Assembly: GCA_947624385.1 (NCBI GenBank)
Contig: CANQJZ010000027.1
Span: forward strand, 1 to 35,818
DNA length: 35,818 bases
Source: an uncultured Oscillospiraceae bacterium
GTDB lineage: Bacteria > Bacillota > Clostridia > Oscillospirales > Oscillospiraceae
Direction of reading: 5' to 3'
A program made the position numbers and the translations under genes. Below the pieces are notes generated by a model, which did no database searches, was not told the DNA's origin, and was given only the letters and a program-made list of their open reading frames with translations. Positions 18,622 through 26,844 of this stretch are shown here, piece after piece (position 1 is the first letter of the stretch; each line of letters begins with the position of its first letter).

Positions 18622-20259
18622 ATGAGTACGAATATCAAGCTGCTGGACTGTACGCTCCGAGACGGGGGCTATATAAACGACTGGAAATTCGGCCGGGATA
18701 ATTTGAGCAGCATATACGAGCGCCTGGCGGATTCCGGCGTGGATGTGGTCGAGATCGGCTTTCTGGACGACCGGCGGCCTTTCGACGCGGACCGCAGCAT
18801 CATGCCGGATACGTCCTGCGTGGAGAAGATCTACGGCGCGGCCCGCAAGCGCCCGCCCATGACGGTGGGGATGATCGACTACGGCACATGCGACATCTCG
18901 AATCTGCAGCCATGCAGCGAGAGCATGCTCGACGGCATCCGGGTCATCTTCAAAAAGCACCGTATGTACGAGGCCATGGATTACTGCGCCCAGGTGAAAA
19001 AGCTGGGCTATCAGGTGTTCGCCCAGCTTGTGTCCATCACCAGCTACAACGACGACGAATTGCGGGAGGTCATCGGCCTTGCCAATCAGGTAAAGCCCTG
19101 CACGCTGTCCATCGTGGACACCTACGGCCTGCTGGACCCGACCAGGGTGCGCCATATCGCCCATATCATGGACGAGCATCTGGACCGGGACATCGCCATC
19201 GGCTTCCATGGGCACAATAACAAGCAGCTGGCCTTCGCCAATACGCTCACGTTCCTGGAGGAAGTGGCGCAAAAGCGGGACGTGGTGGCCGACGGGTCCC
19301 TGCACGGCATGGGCAAGAGCGCCGGCAACGCGCCGGTGGAGCTGCTGGCGGAGCAGATGAATGATAAGTACGGCAAAGCGTATAATATCGGGCCGCTGCT
19401 GGAGGCCATCGACGAGAGCGTTCTGGATATTTACAAAAAGACACCCTGGGGCTATAAGATCTATTTCTATCTCTGCGCCCACAACGAGGTCCATCCGGAC
19501 TACGTCAAGCAGATGCAGAGCAAACCAAACCTGTCTGTGAGCGGGCTGAACGAGATATTGGGTCAGATCGAGCCGGAGGAACAAAAGCTCCTGTACAGCA
19601 AGGACGCGGGGGAGCGGGCATGGTCCGCCTATGAGCGGGAACACTATGACGACGAGGAGAATATGCGCCGCCTGCGTCAGGCGCTGCTGGACAAGCCCGC
19701 TATCCTGCTCCTGGGACCGGGCCGGAGCATTTCTCTGCAGCGCGACCGGGTGCTGGCGTATATCCAGCGGGAAAAGCCCGTGATCGTGTCCATCAACTAT
19801 ATCCCGGACGAGCTGCCGGTGGACTATGTTTTTGCCACCAAGCCCAACCGGTATCTGGAAATGGCCAATAAGCTGCTGACCCGGACGGACCGGCCCGTCC
19901 AGATCATCGCCACTTCCAATCTCACGCCGCGGGACACGGCCTTTTCCTATGTGTTCACCCGTGCGCCGCTGCTGGAGGAAAAAGAGAGCATCGCCGACAA
20001 TTCGCTGCTGATGCTTTTGCGCATTTTGAAGCGCTGCGGGGTGAAGGAACTGTCCCTGGCCGGGGTGGACGGATATTCCGACCGAGACGAGAACTATTTC
20101 GACCCGAAGATGGAGTACACGTTCATCCGTGAGCAGGCGATGAATCTGAACCGCCACGTGCGCGATGTGCTCCAAAGCGAATATGCCGATATGAAAATGA
20201 ATTTCCTGACATTCTCCCGTTATACTGACGTGCAGGAGAGCTATGACGCGGCGCTTTGA
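18622..20259 (+). CDS. HMGL-type aldolase fused to an unknown C-terminal domain
   Basis: 545 aa. Residues 1 to about 300 form a DRE-TIM (HMG-CoA lyase/4-hydroxy-2-oxovalerate aldolase-like) barrel. LLDCTLRDGG at 7-16 carries the R13-D14 catalytic pair, and GFHGHNN near 195 carries the metal-binding histidines. This class makes or breaks carbon bonds using pyruvate-like substrates. From about residue 355 a second domain begins with LLLGPGRS, a glycine-rich Rossmann-like loop, and continues to ATSNLTPRDTAF and LAGVDGYSD. It faintly recalls DUF115/MptE-like domains, but I cannot assign it. The start has GGAGG about 12 bases upstream. The ThDP enzyme follows after 34 bases and a HAD phosphatase overlaps that, suggesting a three-step unit. 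Confidence 0.82.
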   Translation: MSTNIKLLDCTLRDGGYINDWKFGRDNLSSIYERLADSGVDVVEIGFLDDRRPFDADRSIMPDTSCVEKIYGAARKRPPMTVGMIDYGTCDISNLQPCSESMLDGIRVIFKKHRMYEAMDYCAQVKKLGYQVFAQLVSITSYNDDELREVIGLANQVKPCTLSIVDTYGLLDPTRVRHIAHIMDEHLDRDIAIGFHGHNNKQLAFANTLTFLEEVAQKRDVVADGSLHGMGKSAGNAPVELLAEQMNDKYGKAYNIGPLLEAIDESVLDIYKKTPWGYKIYFYLCAHNEVHPDYVKQMQSKPNLSVSGLNEILGQIEPEEQKLLYSKDAGERAWSAYEREHYDDEENMRRLRQALLDKPAILLLGPGRSISLQRDRVLAYIQREKPVIVSINYIPDELPVDYVFATKPNRYLEMANKLLTRTDRPVQIIATSNLTPRDTAFSYVFTRAPLLEEKESIADNSLLMLLRILKRCGVKELSLAGVDGYSDRDENYFDPKMEYTFIREQAMNLNRHVRDVLQSEYADMKMNFLTFSRYTDVQESYDAAL

Positions 20260-20293
20260 GCGGGCGTGACAGAACGGAAGGAGGCGCGTATAT

Positions 20294-22105
20294 ATGATGA
20301 TGCGGCTGGCCGATTATATTGCTGACTTTCTGGTGGAGCATGGCGTGACGCACAATTTTATGGTCACCGGCGGCGGCGCCATGCAGTTGGACGACGCGCT
20401 GGGCCACCATGAGGGCCTTAAAAATATCTTCAACCACAACGAACAGGGCTGTGCCATCGCCGCGGAGGCCTACGCACGGGTCACGGGGCGCATTGCCAGC
20501 GTGTGCGTGACCAGCGGCCCGGGGGGAACGAATGCGATAACCGGCGTCATGGGCGGGTGGCTTGACAGCATCCCCATGTTCGTCCTTTCCGGCCAGGTGA
20601 AGCGGGAGACGACGCTCTGGGCGGTGCCGGAGCTGCGCCTGCGCCAGCTTGGCGACCAGGAATTTGATATCACCCACTCCGTCGCGAACATGACCAAATA
20701 CTGCGTCATGGTCACCGAGCCGGAAAAAATAGCCTATCACCTGGAAAAGGCCTGGTACCTGGCCACGACGGGCCGTCCCGGTCCGGTCTGGCTGGACATC
20801 CCCCTGGATGTGCAGGGCGCGAAGATCGACGCCGACGCGCTAGCGCACTTTGACCCCGAGCAGGAGCATGCTCTGGCAAAAACGCCGTCTGTGTCGCCTG
20901 ACACGGCGGACGCCATCCTGGAAAAGATCGCCGCGGCGAAAGCGCCGCTGGTTTTCGCCGGGTACGGCGTGCGTCTTGCCCAGGCGGACGAGCTTCTTCT
21001 GCAGCTGGTGGAAAAGCTGCACATTCCCGTGGCGGTGGCCTGGAACTCCGGCGATTTAGTGGCCTATGACAACCCCTATTACGCCGGTTCTCCCAGCCGG
21101 GAGGGTACCCGTGGCAGCAGCTTCATCGTGCAAAACTGCGACCTGCTGCTGGTGCTGGGCAGCCGCATGAACATACGGACCATCACCTATAACAAACATG
21201 ACTTCGCCAGAAATGCCTATAAGATCATGGTGGACATCGACGAGCAGGAGCTGAAAAAGCCCACCTTCGTGCCGGAACTGCCCGTCCACGCCGACGTGCG
21301 GGAAATGCTGGAGGCGCTTCTGGCGCGGCCTTACGCGCCGCAGGCGGCCCATGAGCCGTGGGTGCGCTGGTGCCGCATGATGGTGGAAAAATACCCGGCG
21401 GTGCTGCCAGAGTATCATAAAGGCGCGGGGGAGCCGCTCAACCCATACGTGTTTGTGGACACACTGTTTTCCAAAATGCGTGCGGACGACGTGCTGACCC
21501 TTGGAAACGGCAGCGCGTGCGTCATGACATTCCAGGCGTGCAAGATCAAGCAGGGCCAGCGCATGTTCACAAACTCCGGCTGCGCGGCCATGGGCTATGG
21601 CCTGCCCGCGGCCCTGGGCGCCGCCGTGGCGCGGCAGGGGGAGAACGGCCGTGTCCTTTGCCTGGACGGAGACGGCAGTCTCATGATGAACGTGCAGGAA
21701 CTGGCCACGATCGCCTATAACAAGCTCGGCGTGAAGCTGTTCGTGCTGAACAACAACGGCTATCACTCCATTCGCCAGACCCAGCGGAACCTGTTCAAAC
21801 CCCCGCTGATCGGCCTGGACCCGGACACCGGCGTGGGCTTCCCGGACTTTGAGAAATTGGCGCAGGCGTTTGGGTTTTCCTACTACTGCATCGACGAGGA
21901 GCCTGGCGCCGCGGAGACGGTCGAAAAGGCTCTGGCGACGCCGGGTCCCGTGCTGTGCAATGTGATCGTGGACCCGGAGCAGAACTTTGTGCCGAAGCTG
22001 TCGTCCAAGGTGCTGCCCGACGGGCAGATCGTCTCGCCGTCCATGGACGATATGTTCCCCTTCCTGCCGCGGGAGGAATACGAGTCGAACCGCTATATGA
22101 GATGA
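20294..22105 (+). CDS. ThDP-dependent acetolactate synthase-like enzyme (candidate sugar carboligase)
   Basis: 603 aa with the three-domain layout of acetohydroxyacid synthases and relatives. HNEQGCAIAAEAYARV has the catalytic glutamate near residue 50, followed by SGPGGTNAITG. A middle domain includes LVLGSRMNIRT. The ThDP/Mg motif GDGSLMMN near 459 ends with NNNGY about 26 residues later. No regulatory subunit gene and no branched-chain amino acid genes are nearby. Within an rfbFGH cluster the closest functional model is YerE of Yersinia, which adds a two-carbon unit from pyruvate to a CDP-4-keto-3,6-dideoxy sugar. A sulfopyruvate or phosphonopyruvate decarboxylase-type role is an alternative. 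The start is the first of three ATG codons after AAGGAGG. Confidence 0.85.
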   Translation: MMMRLADYIADFLVEHGVTHNFMVTGGGAMQLDDALGHHEGLKNIFNHNEQGCAIAAEAYARVTGRIASVCVTSGPGGTNAITGVMGGWLDSIPMFVLSGQVKRETTLWAVPELRLRQLGDQEFDITHSVANMTKYCVMVTEPEKIAYHLEKAWYLATTGRPGPVWLDIPLDVQGAKIDADALAHFDPEQEHALAKTPSVSPDTADAILEKIAAAKAPLVFAGYGVRLAQADELLLQLVEKLHIPVAVAWNSGDLVAYDNPYYAGSPSREGTRGSSFIVQNCDLLLVLGSRMNIRTITYNKHDFARNAYKIMVDIDEQELKKPTFVPELPVHADVREMLEALLARPYAPQAAHEPWVRWCRMMVEKYPAVLPEYHKGAGEPLNPYVFVDTLFSKMRADDVLTLGNGSACVMTFQACKIKQGQRMFTNSGCAAMGYGLPAALGAAVARQGENGRVLCLDGDGSLMMNVQELATIAYNKLGVKLFVLNNNGYHSIRQTQRNLFKPPLIGLDPDTGVGFPDFEKLAQAFGFSYYCIDEEPGAAETVEKALATPGPVLCNVIVDPEQNFVPKLSSKVLPDGQIVSPSMDDMFPFLPREEYESNRYMR

Positions 22106-22755
22106 GAACGCTGGTCATATTCGATTTTGACGGTACGCTGGTCAATACGATAACGGACGTGGCGCTGTGCTTCAACGAGGCACTGCGCCAGTGCGGCTAT
22201 CCCACCCACCCGCTGGAGCGCTTTGGCCGCTTTGTGGGCGGCGATCTGGAGACGGTCGTGTCCCGCATGCTCCCGCCGGAGGAGCGCCGAGAGAGCGCGA
22301 TAGACGCCGTGAAAACCCTCTACCGTCAGCTATACCTGCAAAGCGAAAAGCCCAACACCAAGCCCTATCCCGGCGTTATGGAGCTTTTGCGGGAGATGAA
22401 AGCGCGGGGATATAAGCTGGCGGTCAACTCCAATAAGGGCCAGGTTTTGCTGGACGACATGGTGAATAAGATGTTCCCGACGGCGTTTTTTGACGCGGTC
22501 GTGGGCTATCAGGAGGGCAAACCCTCCAAGCCGGAACCGTACGGCGTGGACGAGATATGCCGCTTGTGCGGCTGCACCCGCGCTGACGCGGTCTATGTGG
22601 GGGACGGTGACAGCGATGTTGCCACCGCCGTCCGGGCGGAGATACCCTGTGTGTTCGTGACATGGGGGCAAGGCGCGAACAAAAAGCGGACGGAGCCAAA
22701 TGTTCTGGCGTGTGTGGACAGCGCGGAGGAACTGAAGCGGGTCCTGTTTTGCTGA
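22102..22755 (+). CDS. HAD-superfamily phosphatase (phosphoglycolate phosphatase-like)
   Basis: Hydrolase of 217 aa. Motif I is FDFDGTLVNT at residues 7-16 with the nucleophilic aspartate. The cap domain follows, then motif II VNSNKG, the motif III lysine in GKPSKPEPYGV, and motif IV VYVGDGDSDVATA. The start ATG overlaps the stop of the ThDP enzyme gene (ATGA), so the two are co-translated. This suggests its substrate is an intermediate of the sugar pathway rather than phosphoglycolate. The HAD subfamily is certain; the substrate is inferred. Confidence 0.9.
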   Translation: MRTLVIFDFDGTLVNTITDVALCFNEALRQCGYPTHPLERFGRFVGGDLETVVSRMLPPEERRESAIDAVKTLYRQLYLQSEKPNTKPYPGVMELLREMKARGYKLAVNSNKGQVLLDDMVNKMFPTAFFDAVVGYQEGKPSKPEPYGVDEICRLCGCTRADAVYVGDGDSDVATAVRAEIPCVFVTWGQGANKKRTEPNVLACVDSAEELKRVLFC

Positions 22756-22801
22756 CTGGTTTTGAAATTAGCTGCGCCGCCGGCAGGAAGGACAGAGCAC
22801 A

Positions 22802-23926
22802 GTGGAGAACAAAAGAGCTGATATATTGAATGTCATACGCACAGCCGCGCTTATGATGGTCTTTCTGCTCCATGGGCGCGGATGGGTACCTGGACCTTCT
22901 TTGACCGCTGGGCCCTTTTTGATCTTTACGACTTTCCCTGCGTGGGCAGGGGTATGGATCCTACTGTTCCTTTCGAGCTATCTTCTCGGAATGAATTTTC
23001 TGTCCGGGAAATATGTCCTTGTGGAGGATGGCCGTTTCAGTTTTCGCGGACTGTGGCGGTTCTACCGCAGCCGGTTTTTGAGGGTCGCGCCGCTATACTA
23101 CTTTTACTGTTTTATGTTTGAACTGCTGAGCGGCAGCCGTTTTTTGTTGAACGGCGGATGGATCACGGTGAAAATATTGACGTTCACGTTCAACGGCAAC
23201 GGCGGCATCGACGGCATCGGTCATTTGTGGTACTTGTCTACCGCTATGCAGATTTATTTGCTGGCGCCTTTCGCGTTTCTGCTGGTGCGGCGGTTCCGCT
23301 CTCCGGGAGCATGTCTGACGGCATTTTTTGCTTGCCTTTTGCTTGGACTTGGCGCCAGGTACAGCCTATATACCGCCGGAGCCGATTGGTATACCTGGAT
23401 ATATACATTCTCGTTGGCCAACCTGGATTTTGTGCTGTGCGGTCTGCTCCTTGCGCGTATCAGCCAGATGCTGTATACGGCGCGGGCCGGGGGGGTATTT
23501 ACAAAGATCTTTTCCTCCCTGGCGGCTTTCTTTCTGATCGGCTACAACTGCTATATCTACTATTACGGCGGAAGCGTCAATTTTTTCCTGTACCAAATCG
23601 TTCTGCCCTCGATATACATCCTCTGCTGCTCTCTTTTGATCATCGCCTGGCTGCCGAGGCGTGACTCCGTGCCGGTCTATGGCGGGATATGGGGGTGTGT
23701 CAACGGATTCGCAAAATACTCATACGCTTTCTATATATTGCATATATCGGTCTTGCTTTATGTGGCCGATCTCATCACAAAGCTGTCTCTTGTAAGCGGG
23801 CATGCAGTCGTCAACTATTTCGTGTATTTTGGGATCAGCTTTGCGCTGACATTGGGTTTAGCGGTCATGATGACGAATGTAGGCCGGGGACGCAGGACAA
23901 GAGGAAGGGGCGGGAGTATTTCGTGA
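22802..23926 (+). CDS. Acyltransferase 3 family membrane O-acyltransferase
   Basis: Polytopic protein of 374 aa with about ten helices. The start is GTG with GGAAGG upstream. The first helix carries the catalytic-type histidine (VFLLHGRGW), followed by YRSRFLRVAPLYYFY with the conserved arginines, as in OafA-like enzymes that O-acetylate surface sugars. IGHLWYLSTAMQIYLLAPF is also typical. The region is visibly richer in A and T than flanking glycan genes, hinting at separate acquisition. The stop overlaps the next start (TGATG). Confidence 0.85.
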   Translation: MENKRADILNVIRTAALMMVFLLHGRGWVPGPSLTAGPFLIFTTFPAWAGVWILLFLSSYLLGMNFLSGKYVLVEDGRFSFRGLWRFYRSRFLRVAPLYYFYCFMFELLSGSRFLLNGGWITVKILTFTFNGNGGIDGIGHLWYLSTAMQIYLLAPFAFLLVRRFRSPGACLTAFFACLLLGLGARYSLYTAGADWYTWIYTFSLANLDFVLCGLLLARISQMLYTARAGGVFTKIFSSLAAFFLIGYNCYIYYYGGSVNFFLYQIVLPSIYILCCSLLIIAWLPRRDSVPVYGGIWGCVNGFAKYSYAFYILHISVLLYVADLITKLSLVSGHAVVNYFVYFGISFALTLGLAVMMTNVGRGRRTRGRGGSIS

Positions 23927-24813
23927 TGAAAAAGCTCTTGTGCATATGGCTCGTTTTTCTGTTTTGCGCCGCGCCGGCATATGCCGCTTCGGAACCGATG
24001 CCGTTTGCCGGGGAGGGGACAAAAGCCGCGCCCTATGTCGTATCGTCCGCGGAGGACCTTACCGCCCTTGCCGAGCTGGTCAACAGCGGAGAGCACTTTG
24101 AAGATACGTTCTTTTTGCAGAAGGCGGACATCGACCTGGCGGGGATCGAATGGACACCGATCGGCGAGTTTGAGACAGAGAACCATTTCGACGGGCGCTA
24201 CGACGGCGACGGTCACTGTATAGAGAACATGACGATAACGCAGGGGGGCAACTGCGCTCTCTTTGGTCAGCTGGGCGGGACCGTGATGAACCTGGGAATC
24301 GAGAGCGGAGAGATCAACGGCGCCTGCGTCGGCAGCATAAGCAGTCATGCCGGGACGATCAATGCGCGGATCATTAACTGCTATAACAAGGCGTCTATCC
24401 AAGGTTTCCGCGCTGGTGGGATCGCAGACAACTTCAACGGCAAGATCGTCGGCTGCTGGAACGCCGGCGCGCTGAGCGGGGACCAAACCGGCCAGATCGT
24501 CTCCTATGGGGCCACATACGTGGGCTACTGTTATGAAGATGTCCCTTCGGCAGAAGAGCTGAACCGCCATCTGGGCTCTGTCGCGGTCAGAGCCAATGTG
24601 CGCTGCAAGGATCTGAATATGTGGATAGAAACGGAAGACGGTCCCGCGTTTTCCACGGAAAAGAGGGGCTTCGCTATTCGTGACATTCCTGCGGTATTCG
24701 TGGTCAGACTGCCATTGATCATCCCGGCTGTGCTCGCGCTGAGCGTATCCGCCTGCATGATCGCGGCCGTCGTTGGGGCCGGGCGGCAGAGACGCAGAGA
24801 GAAGACAGTATAG
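23926..24813 (+). CDS. Secreted, membrane-anchored GLUG-like repeat protein
   Basis: 295 aa. A signal peptide (MKKLLCIWLVFLFCAAPAYA) precedes SAEDLTALAELVNSG and KADIDLAGIEWTPIG. GLUG-like turns follow: GDGHCIENMTI, FGQLGGTVMNLGIESGEI, ACVGSISSHAG and AGGIADNFNGKIVGCWNAG. One C-terminal helix near residues 260-282 and a basic tail (RQRRREKTV) anchor it without an LPXTG motif. GLUG-type domains occur in surface proteins and are usually much larger. The start overlaps the acyltransferase stop by one base, so the two are coupled; it may be an outer-face partner of the modification machinery. Function unknown. Confidence 0.75.
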   Translation: MKKLLCIWLVFLFCAAPAYAASEPMPFAGEGTKAAPYVVSSAEDLTALAELVNSGEHFEDTFFLQKADIDLAGIEWTPIGEFETENHFDGRYDGDGHCIENMTITQGGNCALFGQLGGTVMNLGIESGEINGACVGSISSHAGTINARIINCYNKASIQGFRAGGIADNFNGKIVGCWNAGALSGDQTGQIVSYGATYVGYCYEDVPSAEELNRHLGSVAVRANVRCKDLNMWIETEDGPAFSTEKRGFAIRDIPAVFVVRLPLIIPAVLALSVSACMIAAVVGAGRQRRREKTV

Positions 24814-24866
24814 GGAACGTTTTTTCGCATCGGAAGATATGATCACTGACAGGAGGACGATACTTT

Positions 24867-25811
24867 ATGCCAGACAAGCTGCGCGAGATCAAGACTGCTG
24901 TGATCACCGGCCCCACGGGGGCCATTGGCACGGCGCTGATTCGCCGTATGGCCGAAGAAGACGTACAGGTCTATGCCGTTGTCCGGCCGGACAGCCGGCG
25001 TCTGGCGGCTATACCGGCGCCCCCGAACGTACACGTGGTGAAGCTGGACGTGTCGGAGCTTTCCCGGCTGCCGGAGCTTATTCCCGGCGGGGCGGACGCG
25101 TTTTATCACTTTGCCTGGGGCAGCACCGTGGGCGCGGGCAGGAATGACATGCCCGTGCAGATACAGAACATCCGCTGGACCATCGAGGCGGCGCGGACCG
25201 CGGCGGCCCTGGGCTGCCAGGTGTTCATCGGCTCGGGCAGTCAGGCGGAGTACGGTCGGGTAGACGGCGTTCTGACGCCGGAGACGGCGTGCTTCCCGGA
25301 AAACGGCTACGGCATGGCCAAGCTCTGCGCCGGGCAGATGAGCCGGGTGGAGTGCGAAAAGCTGGGCATCGGCCATATCTGGACCCGGATACTCAGCGTG
25401 TACGGTCCGGGCGACGGGACCGGCAGCATGATATCCTCCGTGATACGCCAGCTTTTGGCCGGGGAAAAACCGGCGCTGACGGCGGGGGAGCAGGTCTGGG
25501 ACTATCTCTATTCCGAGGACGCGGCTATGGCGTTTTACCTGCTGGGTAAGCATGGGGTGAGCGGCAGGACTTATGTGCTGGGAAACGGTTCGTCCCGGCC
25601 TTTGAAGGAGTATATCGAAGTTTTGCGGGACGCCATCGACCCGGCGCTGGCCCTTGGTCTGGGCGAGGTACCTTACGGGCCCAGGCAGGTCATGCGCCTG
25701 CAGGCGGATATATCCGCGCTGACGGCCGACACGGGCTTTGCGCCCAGGTATACGTTTGAAGAGGGCATACGCCGCACGATCCAGTGGGCCAAAACGGCCG
25801 GGAAACAGTGA
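24867..25811 (+). CDS. NAD-dependent epimerase/dehydratase (extended SDR)
   Basis: 314 aa. The nucleotide loop TGPTGAIG is at residues 14-21, the catalytic serine lies in IGSGSQAEYG, and the Y-x-x-x-K pair is in YGMAK. RILSVYGPGDGTGSMI and AGEQVWDYLYSEDAA are standard for sugar-nucleotide SDRs. The order of motifs resembles CDP-abequose or paratose synthases and could equally fit a YerF-type side-chain reductase, so it is the best candidate for the final reduction of the RfbH product. Start supported by AGGAGG 11 bases upstream. Confidence 0.87.
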   Translation: MPDKLREIKTAVITGPTGAIGTALIRRMAEEDVQVYAVVRPDSRRLAAIPAPPNVHVVKLDVSELSRLPELIPGGADAFYHFAWGSTVGAGRNDMPVQIQNIRWTIEAARTAAALGCQVFIGSGSQAEYGRVDGVLTPETACFPENGYGMAKLCAGQMSRVECEKLGIGHIWTRILSVYGPGDGTGSMISSVIRQLLAGEKPALTAGEQVWDYLYSEDAAMAFYLLGKHGVSGRTYVLGNGSSRPLKEYIEVLRDAIDPALALGLGEVPYGPRQVMRLQADISALTADTGFAPRYTFEEGIRRTIQWAKTAGKQ

Positions 25812-25827
25812 GAAAGGGGGAGAGGCA

Positions 25828-26778
25828 ATGGAGAGCGCAAAAAAGACGATATCGGTGATGATCCCCTGCTACAACGAGGTGGAAAACGCACGGGCCATTT
25901 ACGAGGCCGTGCGGGACACGCTGAAAAAGGACTGCTCCGCCTACGATTACGAGATACTGTTCATCGACAACAAGTCCACCGACGGTACCCGTGACATCAT
26001 CCGGAAGATATGCGCCGAGGACAAGCATGTCAGGGCCATCTTCAACATGAAGAATTTCGGCCAGTTCAACAGCCCTGTCTACGGCATGATCCACACCAGC
26101 GGGGACTGCACCATCACCATGTGCGCGGACTTCCAGGACCCGGTGGAGCTGATACCCAAATTCGTGGAGAAGTGGGAGAGCGGCTATAAGATCGTCATCG
26201 GCCGGAAGACAAGGAGCAAGGAAAATTCCCTCATCTACTTTTTGCGGGGGTGCTATTACAAGCTCATCCGCAAGATGAGCTCCGTGGAGATGATCGAGCA
26301 GTTCACCGGCTTCGGGCTCTATGACAAGTGCTTCATCCAGACCCTGCGGGACCTGCGCGACCCCACCCCGTTCATCCGGGGCATCGTGGCCGAGCTGGGG
26401 CCGGAGCGGGCGGAGATCGAGTACGAACAGCCCCGCCGCCGGGCCGGGAAGACGCACAACAATTTCTTCACCCTCTTTGACGCCGCCATGCTCAGCTTCA
26501 CCAGCTACACAAAGTTCGGCATGCGTATAGCCGAGTTCCTCGGCTTTGGCATGTCCTTCGTCAGCTTCCTGGTGGCCATCGGCTTTTTGATCGCCAAGCT
26601 GATCGCCTGGAAAACCTTCGCCGCCGGGTACGCGCCCATCATCCTCGCGCTGGTCTTCCTGTCCGGCTTGCAGCTGGCCTTTCTGGGCTTTTTGGGCGAG
26701 TACGTCATGAGCATGAACACCCGCATCATGAACCGGCCCCTGGTGGTCGAGGAGGAGCGGCTCAATTTCGACGAATGA
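25828..26778 (+). CDS. GtrB/DPM1-like polyprenyl-phosphate glycosyltransferase (GT2)
   Basis: 316 aa. The GT-A domain shows VMIPCYNEVENA, FIDNKSTDGTRD and the DxD-like CADFQDP. Later blocks GFGLYDK and RRRAGKTHNNFF are typical of ArnC/GtrB enzymes. Two C-terminal helices (about residues 245-270 and 275-300) complete the architecture. The reaction moves a sugar from a nucleotide donor to undecaprenyl phosphate on the inner face. It is the last gene of the glycan run and forms a logical set with GtrA and the GT-C enzymes. ATG 25828 is chosen because a purine-rich AAAGGGGGAGAGG precedes it. Confidence 0.9.
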   Translation: MESAKKTISVMIPCYNEVENARAIYEAVRDTLKKDCSAYDYEILFIDNKSTDGTRDIIRKICAEDKHVRAIFNMKNFGQFNSPVYGMIHTSGDCTITMCADFQDPVELIPKFVEKWESGYKIVIGRKTRSKENSLIYFLRGCYYKLIRKMSSVEMIEQFTGFGLYDKCFIQTLRDLRDPTPFIRGIVAELGPERAEIEYEQPRRRAGKTHNNFFTLFDAAMLSFTSYTKFGMRIAEFLGFGMSFVSFLVAIGFLIAKLIAWKTFAAGYAPIILALVFLSGLQLAFLGFLGEYVMSMNTRIMNRPLVVEEERLNFDE

Positions 26779-26798
26779 GCCTAAAAGTACATAAAAAA

Positions 26799-26836
26799 CC
26801 CGTCCGAACGATTGTCGTCCGGACGGATAATTTTTT
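26799..26836. terminator. Bidirectional terminator between glycan operon and phosphohexomutase
   Basis: CCGTCCGAACGA (26800-26811) faces TCGTCCGGACGG (26815-26826) with one mismatch and a TTG loop. T runs lie on both sides (AAAAAAC before, ATAATTTTTT after), so it can stop the plus-strand glycan operon and the minus-strand operon that ends at 26845. Confidence 0.85.
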
Positions 26837-26844
26837 GTCATGCT

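Noticed and set aside
20294-22105. Housekeeping acetolactate synthase (ilvB)
   Set aside because: No ilvN, ilvC or leu genes nearby; it is packed between an aldolase and a HAD phosphatase in a sugar cluster. Not fully excluded without a tree.
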